Shown here: one piece after another, positions 40,087-49,739 of the stretch | How positions within the stretch are numbered: position 1 is the stretch's first letter | Layout of the letters: every line of letters begins with the position of its first letter | The notes under the pieces: generated by a model | Databases searched by the model: none | Seen by the model: the letters and a program-made list of their open reading frames with translations, nothing else | Told to the model about the DNA's origin: nothing | Program-made: the position numbers and the translations under genes | NCBI GenBank assembly: GCA_963664595.2 | Contig: CAXXOK010000011.1 | Location: 310,001 to 374,000 of the forward strand | Direction: 5' to 3' | DNA: 64,000 nt | DNA from: CAXXOK01 sp963664595 | GTDB lineage: Bacteria; Bacillota; Clostridia; Christensenellales; Aristaeellaceae

Positions 40087-42048
40087 ATGCTGATCGACAC
40101 GGGGAAAAGCAATTATGCCAAGGTATACGGTCTGGCCCAGCCCGACGTGCGCTGGCACGAGGGATTTTGGAAGGATCGTTTTGACACCTGTGCGGATGTG
40201 ACCATTCCGCACGTCCTGTCCATCTTTGACGACCGGGAGAGCTTTTTCCATCAGGTGGAAAACTTCCGCATTGCCGCGGGCCTGAGCGACGGCGAGTTCC
40301 GCGGCACGCCCTACGGCGACGGGGATTTTTACAAGCTGATGGAAGGCCTCATCTACACCTATGCCGTGCGGGGCGACGAAGCGGTGAACTGCCAGCTGGA
40401 CGGCTACATCGCCCTCATCGCCAAGGCCCAGCAGCCGGACGGGTACCTGTCCACCAAGCAGATCATCGGCGAGCGGAGCCAAAACGGCGTATCCCGCCAC
40501 GGCGATGAAAACGACTTTGAGGAGTACAACTTCGGCCATCTGTTCACGGCGGCCTGCGTGCACAAGCGCGTAACGGGCAAGGATACCTTTCTGGCCGTCG
40601 CCGCGGGCGTTGCGCGCTATCTGCAAGGGCTGTACGAGCGCATCCTGCGGGAGGACAAGGCGTGGACAGCCGTGTGCCCCTCCCACTACATGGGGCTTGC
40701 GGAGATGTACCGCACCACGGGCGACCCCAAATATCTGGAGCTGGCCAAAACCGCCATTGCTATCCGCGACCGGGTGAAGCACGGCACCGACGACAACCAG
40801 GACCGCATTCCCCTGCGCGAGCAACGCGCCATCGTGGGCCACGGCGTGCGCTCCACCTACCTGTACGCCGGGGTGGCCGACCTCTACCTGGAAACCGGGG
40901 ACGAAACCCTGCTGCCCGTGTTAAACGCCTGCTGGGATAACCTCGTCAACAAGAAGCTGTATATCAACTGCGGCTGCGGAGCGCTGTACACCGGCGCGTC
41001 CCCCTTCGGCGATATCATCGGGTCGCAGCGGGTGCATCAGGCGTTCGGCTACGAATACCAGTTGCCCAACATCACCGCCTACAACGAAACCTGCGCCACC
41101 ATCGGCAGTGTGCTGTGGGCCGACCGCATGTTTGCCATCGATCCCAAAGCCGAGTATCTGGACTACATCGAGCGCGCCAGCTACAATCTGGTGCTCGCCG
41201 CCGTAAGCCTGAGCGGCAACAAGTATTTCTACGAAAACATGCTCCGCCGGGAAAAAGAGCTGGATTACGAGCTGGTGTGGCCGCTGCAGCGCGAGAGCTT
41301 TTTCCAGTGCTTTTGCTGCCCCACCAACATTTCCCGTTACCTGACCCAGGTATCCGAGTACGCCTACCGGCTGTCGGCCGACGCGGTGTACACGGGGCTG
41401 TACGGCGCGGGCAGCGCCAACATCCGCCTGAAAAACGGCGCGGCGTTTACCCTGAAGCAGACCACCGAATACCCGTGGGACGGCGCAATCACCTTCACGT
41501 TTGAGGACGTACAGCGCGCCGAGCCCTTCACCCTGATGGTGCGCGTGCCCGGCTGGGCGCGGCGCGGGCGCATCACCGCCGGGGCCGTTACCATCCCTGT
41601 GACGGAAAGCGACGCCAACACCTTTGTGGCGGTGCCGGTTACGCCCGATCCCGGCACTGCGGTGGAAGTTTACTTTGAGATGGCCGCATTCCTCACCCGC
41701 GCCCACGCCAAGCTGGAGGAGGATGAAAACCAGGTCTGCGTGCAGCGCGGCCCGCTGCTGTACTGCGCGGAGCAGGCGGATGTGCCCGGCGATACCCTAC
41801 GCGACGTGTTCCTGTTCTCCGATGCCCGGTTCACCGCCGTGCCCTATGCCATTGACGGGCATATCGTGACCGCGCTGGAGACCGAGGCCGCGAAGATGAT
41901 CACCGGCCACGATCCCGAGGCCCTCTACCAGCCGCTTGCGGTGTCCGGCATCCGTAAAATCCCGCTGCGCTTTGTTCCCTACTTTGCGTGGGACAACCGT
42001 GGGTTTGGGGAGATGCGCGTCTGGCTGCCGGTGCTGTACCGGTTCTGA
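40087..42048 (+). CDS. GH127 beta-L-arabinofuranosidase-like hydrolase
   Basis: Cytoplasmic enzyme (no signal peptide) of 653 residues that should release L-arabinofuranose from short oligosaccharides. It has the (alpha/alpha)6 barrel and two beta-sandwich domains of the DUF1680/GH127 family. The zinc-thiolate site is intact: Glu334 and Cys336 in AYNETCATIG and Cys410-Cys411 in QCFCCPTNISR, of which the last Cys is the proposed nucleophile. The ATG at 40087 has a GGGGGAGA site; the frame upstream is rejected. It stands alone on its strand but near an AraM-like gene and kinase, suggesting arabinose use. Confidence 0.92.
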   Translation: MLIDTGKSNYAKVYGLAQPDVRWHEGFWKDRFDTCADVTIPHVLSIFDDRESFFHQVENFRIAAGLSDGEFRGTPYGDGDFYKLMEGLIYTYAVRGDEAVNCQLDGYIALIAKAQQPDGYLSTKQIIGERSQNGVSRHGDENDFEEYNFGHLFTAACVHKRVTGKDTFLAVAAGVARYLQGLYERILREDKAWTAVCPSHYMGLAEMYRTTGDPKYLELAKTAIAIRDRVKHGTDDNQDRIPLREQRAIVGHGVRSTYLYAGVADLYLETGDETLLPVLNACWDNLVNKKLYINCGCGALYTGASPFGDIIGSQRVHQAFGYEYQLPNITAYNETCATIGSVLWADRMFAIDPKAEYLDYIERASYNLVLAAVSLSGNKYFYENMLRREKELDYELVWPLQRESFFQCFCCPTNISRYLTQVSEYAYRLSADAVYTGLYGAGSANIRLKNGAAFTLKQTTEYPWDGAITFTFEDVQRAEPFTLMVRVPGWARRGRITAGAVTIPVTESDANTFVAVPVTPDPGTAVEVYFEMAAFLTRAHAKLEEDENQVCVQRGPLLYCAEQADVPGDTLRDVFLFSDARFTAVPYAIDGHIVTALETEAAKMITGHDPEALYQPLAVSGIRKIPLRFVPYFAWDNRGFGEMRVWLPVLYRF

Positions 42049-42117
42049 GGCCGCAGCCCGGCCCTTCCAACGGCAGGGCCTTCCGTTCCCGGATGACCGC
42101 GTTTTCAACGCGGTCAT

Positions 42118-42305
42118 CAGGCTGTCAAAGAACCTCTTCGGGGTGTTATCGCCGCTCGCTTCATAGCGCCTTGGGCGCTGTTGGCTCGCTTACCCCTTTG
42201 CTGTAACGCAAGCCTTTGGGGTTCCACCCCAATCCCCGGCAAGGGTTTCACCCCTGCACCCTGACCAGGTCTTTCAGCCCTGGACCCCTCTTTTTTGATA
42301 GCCTG
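42118..42305 (+). mobile_element. 188-bp palindrome-flanked repeat, copy D
   Basis: Best-preserved ends of the family: CAGGCTGTCAAAG at the left and CTTTTTTGATAGCCTG at the right, a near-perfect terminal inverted repeat. The flanks are an exact 24-bp duplication (42094-42117 and 42306-42329), a palindrome with arms TGACCGCGTT / AACGCGGTCA. Only the right-hand copy keeps the T-run (TTTTC), so the element sits between a terminator stem and its T-run. It lies between the convergent GH127 and AraM-like genes. Four to seven substitutions separate it from copies A and C. Confidence 0.8.
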
Positions 42306-42332
42306 TGACCGCGTTTTCAACGCGGTCATTTT

Positions 42333-43746
42333 CTATGCTTCGTCAAAATACCGCGTATGGTCTTTAGCAATGCCGAGTACGCCCATCAGCTGCTTTCTCA
42401 TCCACGGCATCAGGCCCAGGTCGAACACCATCGCGGGGAAAATATAGCGGCTGCGCAGGTCCTTGGCGTGGACAAAGATATCCAGCACATCCTCCGCGCT
42501 CAGCCCCAGCCGCTGCGGCTGGGGTAGCCGGGGAATCCCGGCGGCATCCAGCGCGGCCAGCATCGGCTGCTTCTGCTGTGTAACCTCCCGCAGTATTCCA
42601 CGGATCTCCGGCCAATGCGCCGCTGCCGCCGCCGAGCGCGCCCGCAGGGCTTTTTCCGTGTTGGCGGCCCTCCTGGGCGGCATCCCGGATCAACGCTTCG
42701 GCCTGCGCGCCAAACACGCGGCGCATGTCCCGTTCCCACGCCGCCTGGTGATGCTGATGGACCACGTCGCCCGCGGCGGACGCGGGATCATCCAGCTGTA
42801 ACAGCGCCTCATATGCGGCCAGCGCCACACGCACGCCGTAGCCCACCTGCACACCGTGCAACTGGTGCTCCGTGCCGCGGGCGATGGCGAGCATATCCAT
42901 CAGGTGCGACAGCGTATGCTCCGATCCGGACGCGGGCCGCGATACCTGCGCCATGGAACTGGCAATGCCGGACAGTGCCAGCCCTTCCGTCAGCCCCCGC
43001 ACGGCCTGCGCCTCGCCCCGCATCACCGCCGCGGCATCTGTAACCGCCTGCCGGTACGCGCCCAGCATCATCTCCGCAATCGCGCCGCAGTAGTATTCTC
43101 CCGTTACCAACCGGGATATACGCCATTCCGCGATGGAGACGGCCTTGGCCGCCATATCGCCGATGCCCGCGCCGCGCATGGCCCGCGGCGCGCCCTGCAG
43201 CACCTCCAAATCACAGAGCACCAGGGCGGGCGTTTGGTTGTAGACCGTGGTTTTCACGCCTTCAAGGATCATGGCTGAGGAGTTGGAGGCATAGCCGTCC
43301 ATGGAGGGCGCGGTGGCGATAATCCCGGTCCGAAGGCCCTTTTGCTTGCCAAGCATCTTACACAAATCATTCAGCACGCCGCTGCCGATGCCCAGCACAA
43401 AGTCGCAGTCATTCTCCATGCCCCGCGCCAGAATCTCCAGCGTGGCCATGTCGGCCTGGGGCCGGGGCGCGGCGTTGAGGCAGCAGGTATGAAAGCAGAT
43501 CCCCGCGCCGTTCAGCAAGCACATCGTCCGGTGCCCCGCCGCCTTGCGCGTGTTGCCATCCATCACCAGATAGGGTTTTGTAACCCCCAGCCTGCGCAGC
43601 CGCTCCGGCAGCCGCATAAGTGCCCCGTTTTCCGTAAGGATATCCGTATCGGGCACCGGGTGCTCCCTGCCGCAGGCGCAGTGCGGCATCCCTCCGCAGA
43701 GAAGCTCCTGAAGGTCTATTTCCATTTGATTCGGTTCCTGCGCCAT
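42333..43746 (-). pseudogene. Glycerol-1-phosphate dehydrogenase (AraM-like), frameshifted
   Basis: Iron-containing alcohol dehydrogenase-fold gene of the sn-glycerol-1-phosphate dehydrogenase/AraM group, related to enzymes making glycerol-1-phosphate from DHAP. The N-terminal 350 codons are sound: GIGSGVLNDLCKMLGK, TAPSMDGYASNSSAMI, metal-binding His in SEHTLSHLMDM and HGVQVGYG. Between about 42655 and 42690 the frame changes by one base, and the family's C-terminus (VHAKDLRSRYIFPAMVFDLGL) continues in another frame to 42333. The gene is broken, read through by slippage, or mis-sequenced. Its ATG overlaps the kinase stop (ATGA); an ATG at 43725 is an alternative. Confidence 0.8.
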
Positions 43747-45197
43747 CAGCGGCACCTTCTCAGGGCATCCGCCCAGCCCGCGCGCTGCGCGGCGCGCTCC
43801 GCTTCCGCCATCCTGGGCGTATACATCGCCGCGAAGTTCTGCTTGGCGCTGCACAGCTCGGGCGCTGCCCGGTGCAGCACCATCAGCCCCACGCCCAGCA
43901 GCGTCAGGTCTTTTTCCAGAGCTACGGTCACCTCGCAGGGCACCAGATCGCTCTGCATCTGCATCAGCAGGGGGTTCACGCTGCCGCCGCCGTCGGCGCT
44001 CAACGAGCGCACGGGGCTACCCGTATCCTTTTGCATGGCGTCCAGCACATCGGCGTTCTGGTGCGCGATGCTTAACAGCGCAGCCCGCAGCACATGCGCC
44101 TTGGTGGTGCCGCGGTTCATGCCGTAGAGCAGGGCCTTTGCGTTTTCATCAAACCACGGCGCGCCCAGCCCGGCAAACGCGGGCACCAGATACACGCCCT
44201 GGGTATCGGGCACGGAGGCGGCCAGCTCCAGCTCCCTCATATCGCCGATCAGCTGCAAATCGTCCTTCAGCCACATCAGGGTATCCGCCGAACAGGTGAT
44301 GTTGCCCTCCAACACATAGCATACCTTACCCTCCCTGCCGTAGCCGACTGAGGCGGACAGGCCGTGGTCAGAGCGCAGGGGGCTGTCCCCCACATTCATC
44401 ATCAGCGACGATCCCGTGCCGTAGCTGGTTTTCACCATACCGGGCCTCGTGCACCCGTGCCCGTACAACGAGGCATGGCTGTCGCCCATCAAGGCGGCAA
44501 TCTTCACGCCGCGCAGGGATTCGATAGCCTGTATCCTGCCGAAATTCGCGTCGGACATGCGGATATGATCGGCCAGCATGCTTTCCGGCAGGCCGAACGC
44601 CCGCGCGATTTCCGTATCCCACGCCAGCGTTTCCAACTGCATCAGCTGCGTGCGGCTGGCGTTGGACACATCGGTGGCAAACGCCGCCCCGCTGGTCAGC
44701 CGGTATAAAAGATAGCTGTCCACGGTGCCAAAGCACAGCTCGCCGTTTTCAGCGCGGGTTTGTAAATCTGGATTTTCGCGCAGCAACGCCGCCGCCTTGG
44801 CCGCCGAGTAGTACGGCGACAGGATCAGCCCCGTCTGCCGGTGGATATACGCGGCGTGTTCCTTCATCTGATCGGTCAAATACTTGGCCCGCACATCCTG
44901 CCATACGATAGTGGGGGCCACGGGCCTGCCGCTTTTCCGCTCCCAGACGACGGTGGTCTCCCGCTGGTTGGCGATGCCTAGGCCCAGCAGATCCGCCGTA
45001 TCGATTTCCTGCGTAATCTTTGTCAGCAATGCAGCCGTGTTTTCCCATATTTCCTGCGCGTCGTGCTCCACGCGGTCCGGCGCGGGGTGCAGCTGCCGGT
45101 GTGCAAGCCCGGCTGTGCGCAGTATATCGCCGTTTTCATTCAGCAATGCGGCTTTGGTTCCCGCGGTCGATTGGTCCAGCGCGATGGCGTACTTCAT
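43746..45197 (-). CDS. FGGY-family carbohydrate kinase, glycerol kinase-like
   Basis: Cytoplasmic sugar or polyol kinase of 483 residues. Motifs: ALDQSTAGTKAALL (phosphate loop), ANQRETTVVWERKSGRP, VPAFAGLGAPWFDENAKA and SADGGGSVNPLLMQMQSD, closest to glycerol and xylulose kinases. Asp8 and the late loop GGG are in place. ATG 45197 is the start. It forms a two-gene unit with the AraM-like gene, which overlaps its stop codon, so they may share a polyol phosphate or arabinose-derived substrate. Divergent from the LacI gene. Confidence 0.88.
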   Translation of the reverse strand: MKYAIALDQSTAGTKAALLNENGDILRTAGLAHRQLHPAPDRVEHDAQEIWENTAALLTKITQEIDTADLLGLGIANQRETTVVWERKSGRPVAPTIVWQDVRAKYLTDQMKEHAAYIHRQTGLILSPYYSAAKAAALLRENPDLQTRAENGELCFGTVDSYLLYRLTSGAAFATDVSNASRTQLMQLETLAWDTEIARAFGLPESMLADHIRMSDANFGRIQAIESLRGVKIAALMGDSHASLYGHGCTRPGMVKTSYGTGSSLMMNVGDSPLRSDHGLSASVGYGREGKVCYVLEGNITCSADTLMWLKDDLQLIGDMRELELAASVPDTQGVYLVPAFAGLGAPWFDENAKALLYGMNRGTTKAHVLRAALLSIAHQNADVLDAMQKDTGSPVRSLSADGGGSVNPLLMQMQSDLVPCEVTVALEKDLTLLGVGLMVLHRAAPELCSAKQNFAAMYTPRMAEAERAAQRAGWADALRRCR

Positions 45198-45364
45198 TCC
45201 AGCACCGACTTTCCCTGTTTTTTCTGCATTATAGCACAGATAAAAATTCACCGTCAATGTAAATGGATAAACAGGCTACTAATGCGTTTATATCCGTCCA
45301 TTCTTAGTCATACAGCCATTTTCAAGACTATTCCTTTCATATTTTCGTGTATTCTGAAAACATA

Positions 45365-45393
45365 TTGCTAGATATTTATAAAAATGTTATAAT
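45365..45393 (+). promoter_or_regulatory. Promoter of the lacI-transketolase-isomerase operon
   Basis: TTGCTA (45365-45370), a 17-bp spacer and TATAAT (45388-45393). The 300-bp region 45198-45497 is otherwise AT-rich and non-coding; the leader holds a possible hairpin CCTGTCC...GGACAGG just downstream of the start. Confidence 0.65.
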
Positions 45394-45497
45394 ACGTTCA
45401 GCATATATTAAGTAACCTGTCCACAGCCGCATGGCGCGGACAGGCCCGCGGATTTACAGGCACATCACATACCCCCAACAGCACAAGGAGGAAATGT

Positions 45498-46538
45498 ATG
45501 AAAATACGAGTCAGAGATATCGCCGCCAAGGCCAAGGTATCGCCCGCCACGGTCAGCAACGCGCTGAACAGCAAGCCGGGTGTAAGCCCCAAGGTGGCGG
45601 ACCGGATTATCCGCATTGCGACCGAAATGGGCTATGACCCGCCCAAGAGCAAGGCGGAGCCTGAGCGCAAATATATCCGCATGGTGGTATACAAGTCCCA
45701 CGGCCTGGTCGTGATGGACACGCAGTTTTTTGCGGAGCTGATTGAAAGCATCCAGCGCGAATGCAAATCGGAGGGGCTGGAGCTGATGATAACGCACCTG
45801 CACGCCAAGGATGAGGATCTTACGGCGCGGGCGCAGGAGATCCGTAACGAGGACTGCATGGGCATTCTGCTGCTGGGCACCGAAATGAGCACGGAGGAGC
45901 TTGTGCTGTTTACGCCCTGCAAATCCACGCTCGTGGTGCTGGATAACCTGTTCCGCCACGAGCATGTGCATTCCGTGGTGATGAACAACTACGACGCCGG
46001 TTTTCAGGCGACCAACGCCCTGTACGAGGCCGGTCACCGCGATATCGGCCACATCACCAGCACCGTTTCGTTTTCCAATGTGCGCTACCGCCGCAAGGGC
46101 TATCAGGCATCGCTGGAGGGGAACGGCCTTCAGGTAACGCCCGACAGCCTGTGGTTTGTCACCCCCACGCTGGAGGGCGCGTACCAGGATATGCTGCGGC
46201 TGCTGGAATCCGGCCGGAAGCTGCCCACCGCCTTTTTCGCAGGTAACGACATTATGGCCGTGGGCTGTATGCGCGCCATGCACGATAAGGGCATCCGCAT
46301 CCCCGAGGATGTATCCATTATCGGGATGGACGACATGGCCCTGTGCCTGATATCCACCCCGCCGCTGAGCACGGTGAAGGTGTTCCGCCACGAAATGGGC
46401 GTCGCCGCCGTGCAGACGCTTTTGTCCGTGGCCGCGCGGATGAAGACGGGCGTGTTGAAAACCGAACTGAGCGTGGATCTGGTGGAGCGCGCCAGCGTAC
46501 GCGTTTTGTCCGGCGGCGGGGCCGCGCGGAAAAAATGA
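45498..46538 (+). CDS. LacI-family transcriptional regulator
   Basis: Sugar-responsive repressor of 346 residues. The N-terminal helix-turn-helix RVRDIAAKAKVSPATVSNALNSKPGVSPKVADRI and the hinge to residue 60 are standard; the periplasmic-binding-like effector domain follows with GMDDMALCLISTPPLSTV and the ligand-site residues around FFAGNDIMAVG. It is the first gene of an operon with split transketolase and isomerase, so it probably represses that operon and perhaps the importer at 50188. ATGA overlap with the next gene. Confidence 0.92.
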   Translation: MKIRVRDIAAKAKVSPATVSNALNSKPGVSPKVADRIIRIATEMGYDPPKSKAEPERKYIRMVVYKSHGLVVMDTQFFAELIESIQRECKSEGLELMITHLHAKDEDLTARAQEIRNEDCMGILLLGTEMSTEELVLFTPCKSTLVVLDNLFRHEHVHSVVMNNYDAGFQATNALYEAGHRDIGHITSTVSFSNVRYRRKGYQASLEGNGLQVTPDSLWFVTPTLEGAYQDMLRLLESGRKLPTAFFAGNDIMAVGCMRAMHDKGIRIPEDVSIIGMDDMALCLISTPPLSTVKVFRHEMGVAAVQTLLSVAARMKTGVLKTELSVDLVERASVRVLSGGGAARKK

Positions 46539-47386
46539 ACCGAAGGTATGAGAAAACCATGAAGAGTGAAATGCTGACGGAAATTGCCAACCGCAGGCGC
46601 GCGGATGCCCTGACCATGATTTACCGCGCGGGCACCGGCCACACGGGCGGGGCGATGTCCAGCCTGGATATCCTTACCTGCCTGTTTTACGATGTGATGC
46701 GTGGCAACCCCCAAAACCCCAAGGACCCGCTGCGGGACCGCTTTGTCCTCAGCAAGGGCCACAGCGTGGAGGGGTATCTGGCCATCCTTTCGGACCTCGG
46801 ATACTTTCCCAGGGCTGAGCTGAACACCTTCAGCCAGCCCGGCAGCCGCCTGATCGGCCATCCCAGCAACAAAATCCCCGGCATGGAGGTTTGCTCCGGC
46901 GCGCTGGGGCACGGGCTGCCCATCGGCGTGGGCATGGCGCTGGGGGCCAGGCGCACCGGCGCGCCCTACCGCACCTATGTGCTGATGGGCGACGGCGAGC
47001 TTGCCGAGGGATCGGTCTGGGAGGCCGCCATGGCCGGGGCCCATTACAAGCTGGATAACCTGTTTGCCATCATTGACCGCAACGGCCTGCAGATCAGCGG
47101 CACCACCGAGCAGGTGATGAGCCTGGAAAACCTGAGCGACAAATGGCGCGCCTTCGGCTGGGACGTAACCGAGGCAAACGGCCACGATATGCAAGCGCTG
47201 CTTGATTATTTCCACGGGGAGCATACGCCCGGCAAGCCGCGCCTGCTCATCGCCCATACCATCAAGGGCAAGGGCGTGCCCGCCGCGCAGAACCGCAAGG
47301 AATGGCACCACAAGGTGCCTACCGAGCAGCAGCTACAGGAAGCCTATCAGACGCTGGGTGTGGAAGGGGTGGATTGGCTTGGCTAA
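46535..47386 (+). CDS. Transketolase, N-terminal subunit
   Basis: Thiamine-diphosphate-binding half of a split transketolase, 283 residues. Features: AGTGHTGGAMSSLDILTCLFY, SKGHSVEGY, the TPP motif GDGELAEGSVWEAA ending in IDRNGLQ, and IKGKG. It needs the C-terminal subunit encoded next, with which it overlaps. It moves two-carbon units between sugar phosphates. Start: ATG 46535 overlaps the LacI stop; ATG 46559 (MKSEMLTE) is equally compatible with the family's N-terminus. Confidence 0.92.
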   Translation: MNRRYEKTMKSEMLTEIANRRRADALTMIYRAGTGHTGGAMSSLDILTCLFYDVMRGNPQNPKDPLRDRFVLSKGHSVEGYLAILSDLGYFPRAELNTFSQPGSRLIGHPSNKIPGMEVCSGALGHGLPIGVGMALGARRTGAPYRTYVLMGDGELAEGSVWEAAMAGAHYKLDNLFAIIDRNGLQISGTTEQVMSLENLSDKWRAFGWDVTEANGHDMQALLDYFHGEHTPGKPRLLIAHTIKGKGVPAAQNRKEWHHKVPTEQQLQEAYQTLGVEGVDWLG

Positions 47387-48305
47387 ACAGGCATTGCGGA
47401 TGGTGTTTACCCAAACCCTGCTGGAGCTTGCCCGGGAGGACCGCTCCCTGTTTGCGGTTGCCAGCGACAGCCGCGGCTCCGTAACCCTGACCGATTTCGC
47501 GGACCAGCTTCCCGATCAGTTTGTGGAGTGCGGCATTGCCGAGCAGGATGCCATCGGCATCTCCGCCGGGCTTTTCAACAGCGGGCTCAGACCCTTTGTG
47601 TGCGGGCCCGCCTGCTTTTACACGCTGCGCAGCGCCGAGCAGGTGAAGGTGGACGTGGCCTACTCCCATTCCAACGTAAAAATTATCGGCGTCAGCGGCG
47701 GCGTAAGCTACGGCGCACTGGGCGCCACCCATCATTCCACCCATGATATCGCGCTGCTGCGTGCCATCCCCGGCATTGAAATCTATCTCCCCAGCGATGG
47801 GCGGCAGATGCGCGAGCTGACAAAATATCTGGCGAAAAGCGATACCGCGGCCTATGTGCGCGTGGGCCGCGCCGCCGTGGAAGACGTGTATGCCGATTCG
47901 GACACGCCGTTTACCCCCGGCAGGGCCAACCGGCTGCGCACCGGAACCGATGTCAGCCTGATCGCCTGCGGCGAGATGGTGTACCCCGCCCTGCAGGCCG
48001 CCGCCATTCTGGAAAAAGCCGGAATATCCGCCGGTGTGTGGGATATGGTCAGCCTCCGCCCGCTGGATGAACAGGCCATTTTGCTGGCGGCGGATGCGCC
48101 GCTGGTGGCGACCGTGGAAGAGCACAACGTGCACGGTGGCCTGGGCGCGGCCGTGGCCGAGGTGCTGTCCCAGTGCAAGCCGACGCGGATGAAAATCCTC
48201 GGCCTGCCCGACGAGGACCCTTACAACGGCGCCTCCCCCGATGTGATGGCCCATTACGGCCTCACCGGCGGCGGCATCGCCCAAGCCGTTCAAAACCTAT
48301 TGTAA
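47379..48305 (+). CDS. Transketolase, C-terminal subunit
   Basis: Second half of the split transketolase, about 308 residues, holding the pyrimidine-binding domain (DQFVECGIAEQDAIGISAGL, with the catalytic Glu) and the C-terminal transketolase domain (VWDMVSLRPLDEQAI, TVEEHNVHGGLGAAVAEVL). The family's conserved Arg before the first helix (LRMVFTQTLLEL) requires a start upstream of ATG 47400; the TTG at 47379, inside the preceding gene and behind GGAAGGGGTGG, is chosen. Translationally coupled to the N-terminal subunit. Confidence 0.9.
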   Translation: MAKQALRMVFTQTLLELAREDRSLFAVASDSRGSVTLTDFADQLPDQFVECGIAEQDAIGISAGLFNSGLRPFVCGPACFYTLRSAEQVKVDVAYSHSNVKIIGVSGGVSYGALGATHHSTHDIALLRAIPGIEIYLPSDGRQMRELTKYLAKSDTAAYVRVGRAAVEDVYADSDTPFTPGRANRLRTGTDVSLIACGEMVYPALQAAAILEKAGISAGVWDMVSLRPLDEQAILLAADAPLVATVEEHNVHGGLGAAVAEVLSQCKPTRMKILGLPDEDPYNGASPDVMAHYGLTGGGIAQAVQNLL

Positions 48306-48335
48306 AAACAATACATCGCAGAGAGGAACATCACT

Positions 48336-49739
48336 ATGGCAACGTTTGGCGTTATTGTAACCAACCGCAGTTTTTTCCCCGACCATCTGGTGCTCACGGC
48401 GCGCAAGGCGCTGCTCGATTCGCTCAAGGCCTGGGGGCATGAGGTGATCACGCTGTCCGATACCGACACCTTTATGGGCCAGACCATGACCTACGAGGAA
48501 GCCAAGCAGTGCGCCGCCCTGCTGCGCAGCCATGCGCAGGAGATGGACGGCATCATCGTATGCCTGCCCAACTTTGGCGAAGAAACCGGCGTGGCGGACG
48601 CCATCCGTATGAGCGGATGCAACCTGCCCATTCTTGTGCAGGCCAGCCCGGACGATCTGGACAGGCTCCAGCTGGAAAACCGCCGGGATGCGTTTTGCGG
48701 CAAGCTTTCCCTGTGCAACAACCTGTACCAGTACGGCATTCAATACAGCCTGACCGCCTCCCACGTCGTGGCGGTGGACAGCGAAGCCTTCCACGCCGAT
48801 GTGGAGCGGTTTGCCAAGGTCTGCGCGGTGGTGAAATCCCTGCGCTCCGCCCGCATCGGCCAGATCGGTGCGCGGGTCATGCCGTTTCGCACGGTGCGGT
48901 ATTCCGAAAAGCTGCTCCAGGCCAGCGGCATCACCGTGGAAACCGAGGACTTTTCGGAGATCCTGGCCGACATTGCCCAGATAACCGACGAAACGCAGAT
49001 CAACGCCAAAATCGCGGAGATCGAAGCCTACGGCACCGTATGCGAGGGCATCGGGCGCGAAAAGCTGGTGAAGCAGGCCAAGCTCTGCCTGGCCCTGGAC
49101 CAGTGGATGGAAGCCCACGATTGCCAGGCCAGCGCCATCCAGTGCTGGGACAGTGTGGAAGCCAACTACGGCTGCGCCGTGTGCCTGTCCATGTCCATGA
49201 TGGGGCAAAAAGGCAGCCCCTCCGCCTGCGAAACCGACGTGATGGGCGCGCTGTCCATGCTCGCGCTGCTCAAGGCCTCGGATGTACCGCCGATTTATCA
49301 GGACTGGAACAACAATTATGCCGCCGAGGGGAACAAGTGCATCAACGTACACTGCTCCAACTATCCCGCCTGCGCCTTTGAGCACAAGCCGGAGATCGGC
49401 AATCTGGATATCCTGGCGACCACGCTTGGCACGGACGTTTCCTTCGGCGCGCTCAAGGGCCGCGTAAAGCCCGGCAAAATGACCTATCTCAAACTCTCCA
49501 CGGACGACCGGCAGGGCAAAATCAAATGCTATCTGGGCGAGGGAGAGTTCACCGCCGATCCGCTGGACACCTTCGGCGGCGTCGCCGTGTGCCGTGTGCC
49601 CGACCTTAACGGGCTGATGCGCTACATCACCCGCAACGGCTTTGAGCACCACGTGGCGCTGGTGCAGGCGCAGGCCGCGGATATCCTGGAAGAGGCGCTG
49701 GGCAATTACATGGGCTGGGACGTGCACCGCCACAGCTGA
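48336..49739 (+). CDS. L-fucose/L-arabinose isomerase-family protein
   Basis: Sugar isomerase-like enzyme of 467 residues, cytoplasmic. Fold features: an N-terminal Rossmann domain (VIVTNRSFFPDHL, GIIVCLPNFGEETGVADA), a middle domain with IGQIGARVMPFRTVRY, and a catalytic region with CWDSVEANYGCAVC and ETDVMGALSMLAL supplying the Mn-binding Glu and Asp, then WNNNY and CSNYPACAF. It probably converts an aldose to a ketose whose phosphate feeds the transketolase. It is last in the lacI operon. Exact sugar unknown; a fucose or arabinose isomerase activity is only inferred. Confidence 0.82.
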   Translation: MATFGVIVTNRSFFPDHLVLTARKALLDSLKAWGHEVITLSDTDTFMGQTMTYEEAKQCAALLRSHAQEMDGIIVCLPNFGEETGVADAIRMSGCNLPILVQASPDDLDRLQLENRRDAFCGKLSLCNNLYQYGIQYSLTASHVVAVDSEAFHADVERFAKVCAVVKSLRSARIGQIGARVMPFRTVRYSEKLLQASGITVETEDFSEILADIAQITDETQINAKIAEIEAYGTVCEGIGREKLVKQAKLCLALDQWMEAHDCQASAIQCWDSVEANYGCAVCLSMSMMGQKGSPSACETDVMGALSMLALLKASDVPPIYQDWNNNYAAEGNKCINVHCSNYPACAFEHKPEIGNLDILATTLGTDVSFGALKGRVKPGKMTYLKLSTDDRQGKIKCYLGEGEFTADPLDTFGGVAVCRVPDLNGLMRYITRNGFEHHVALVQAQAADILEEALGNYMGWDVHRHS

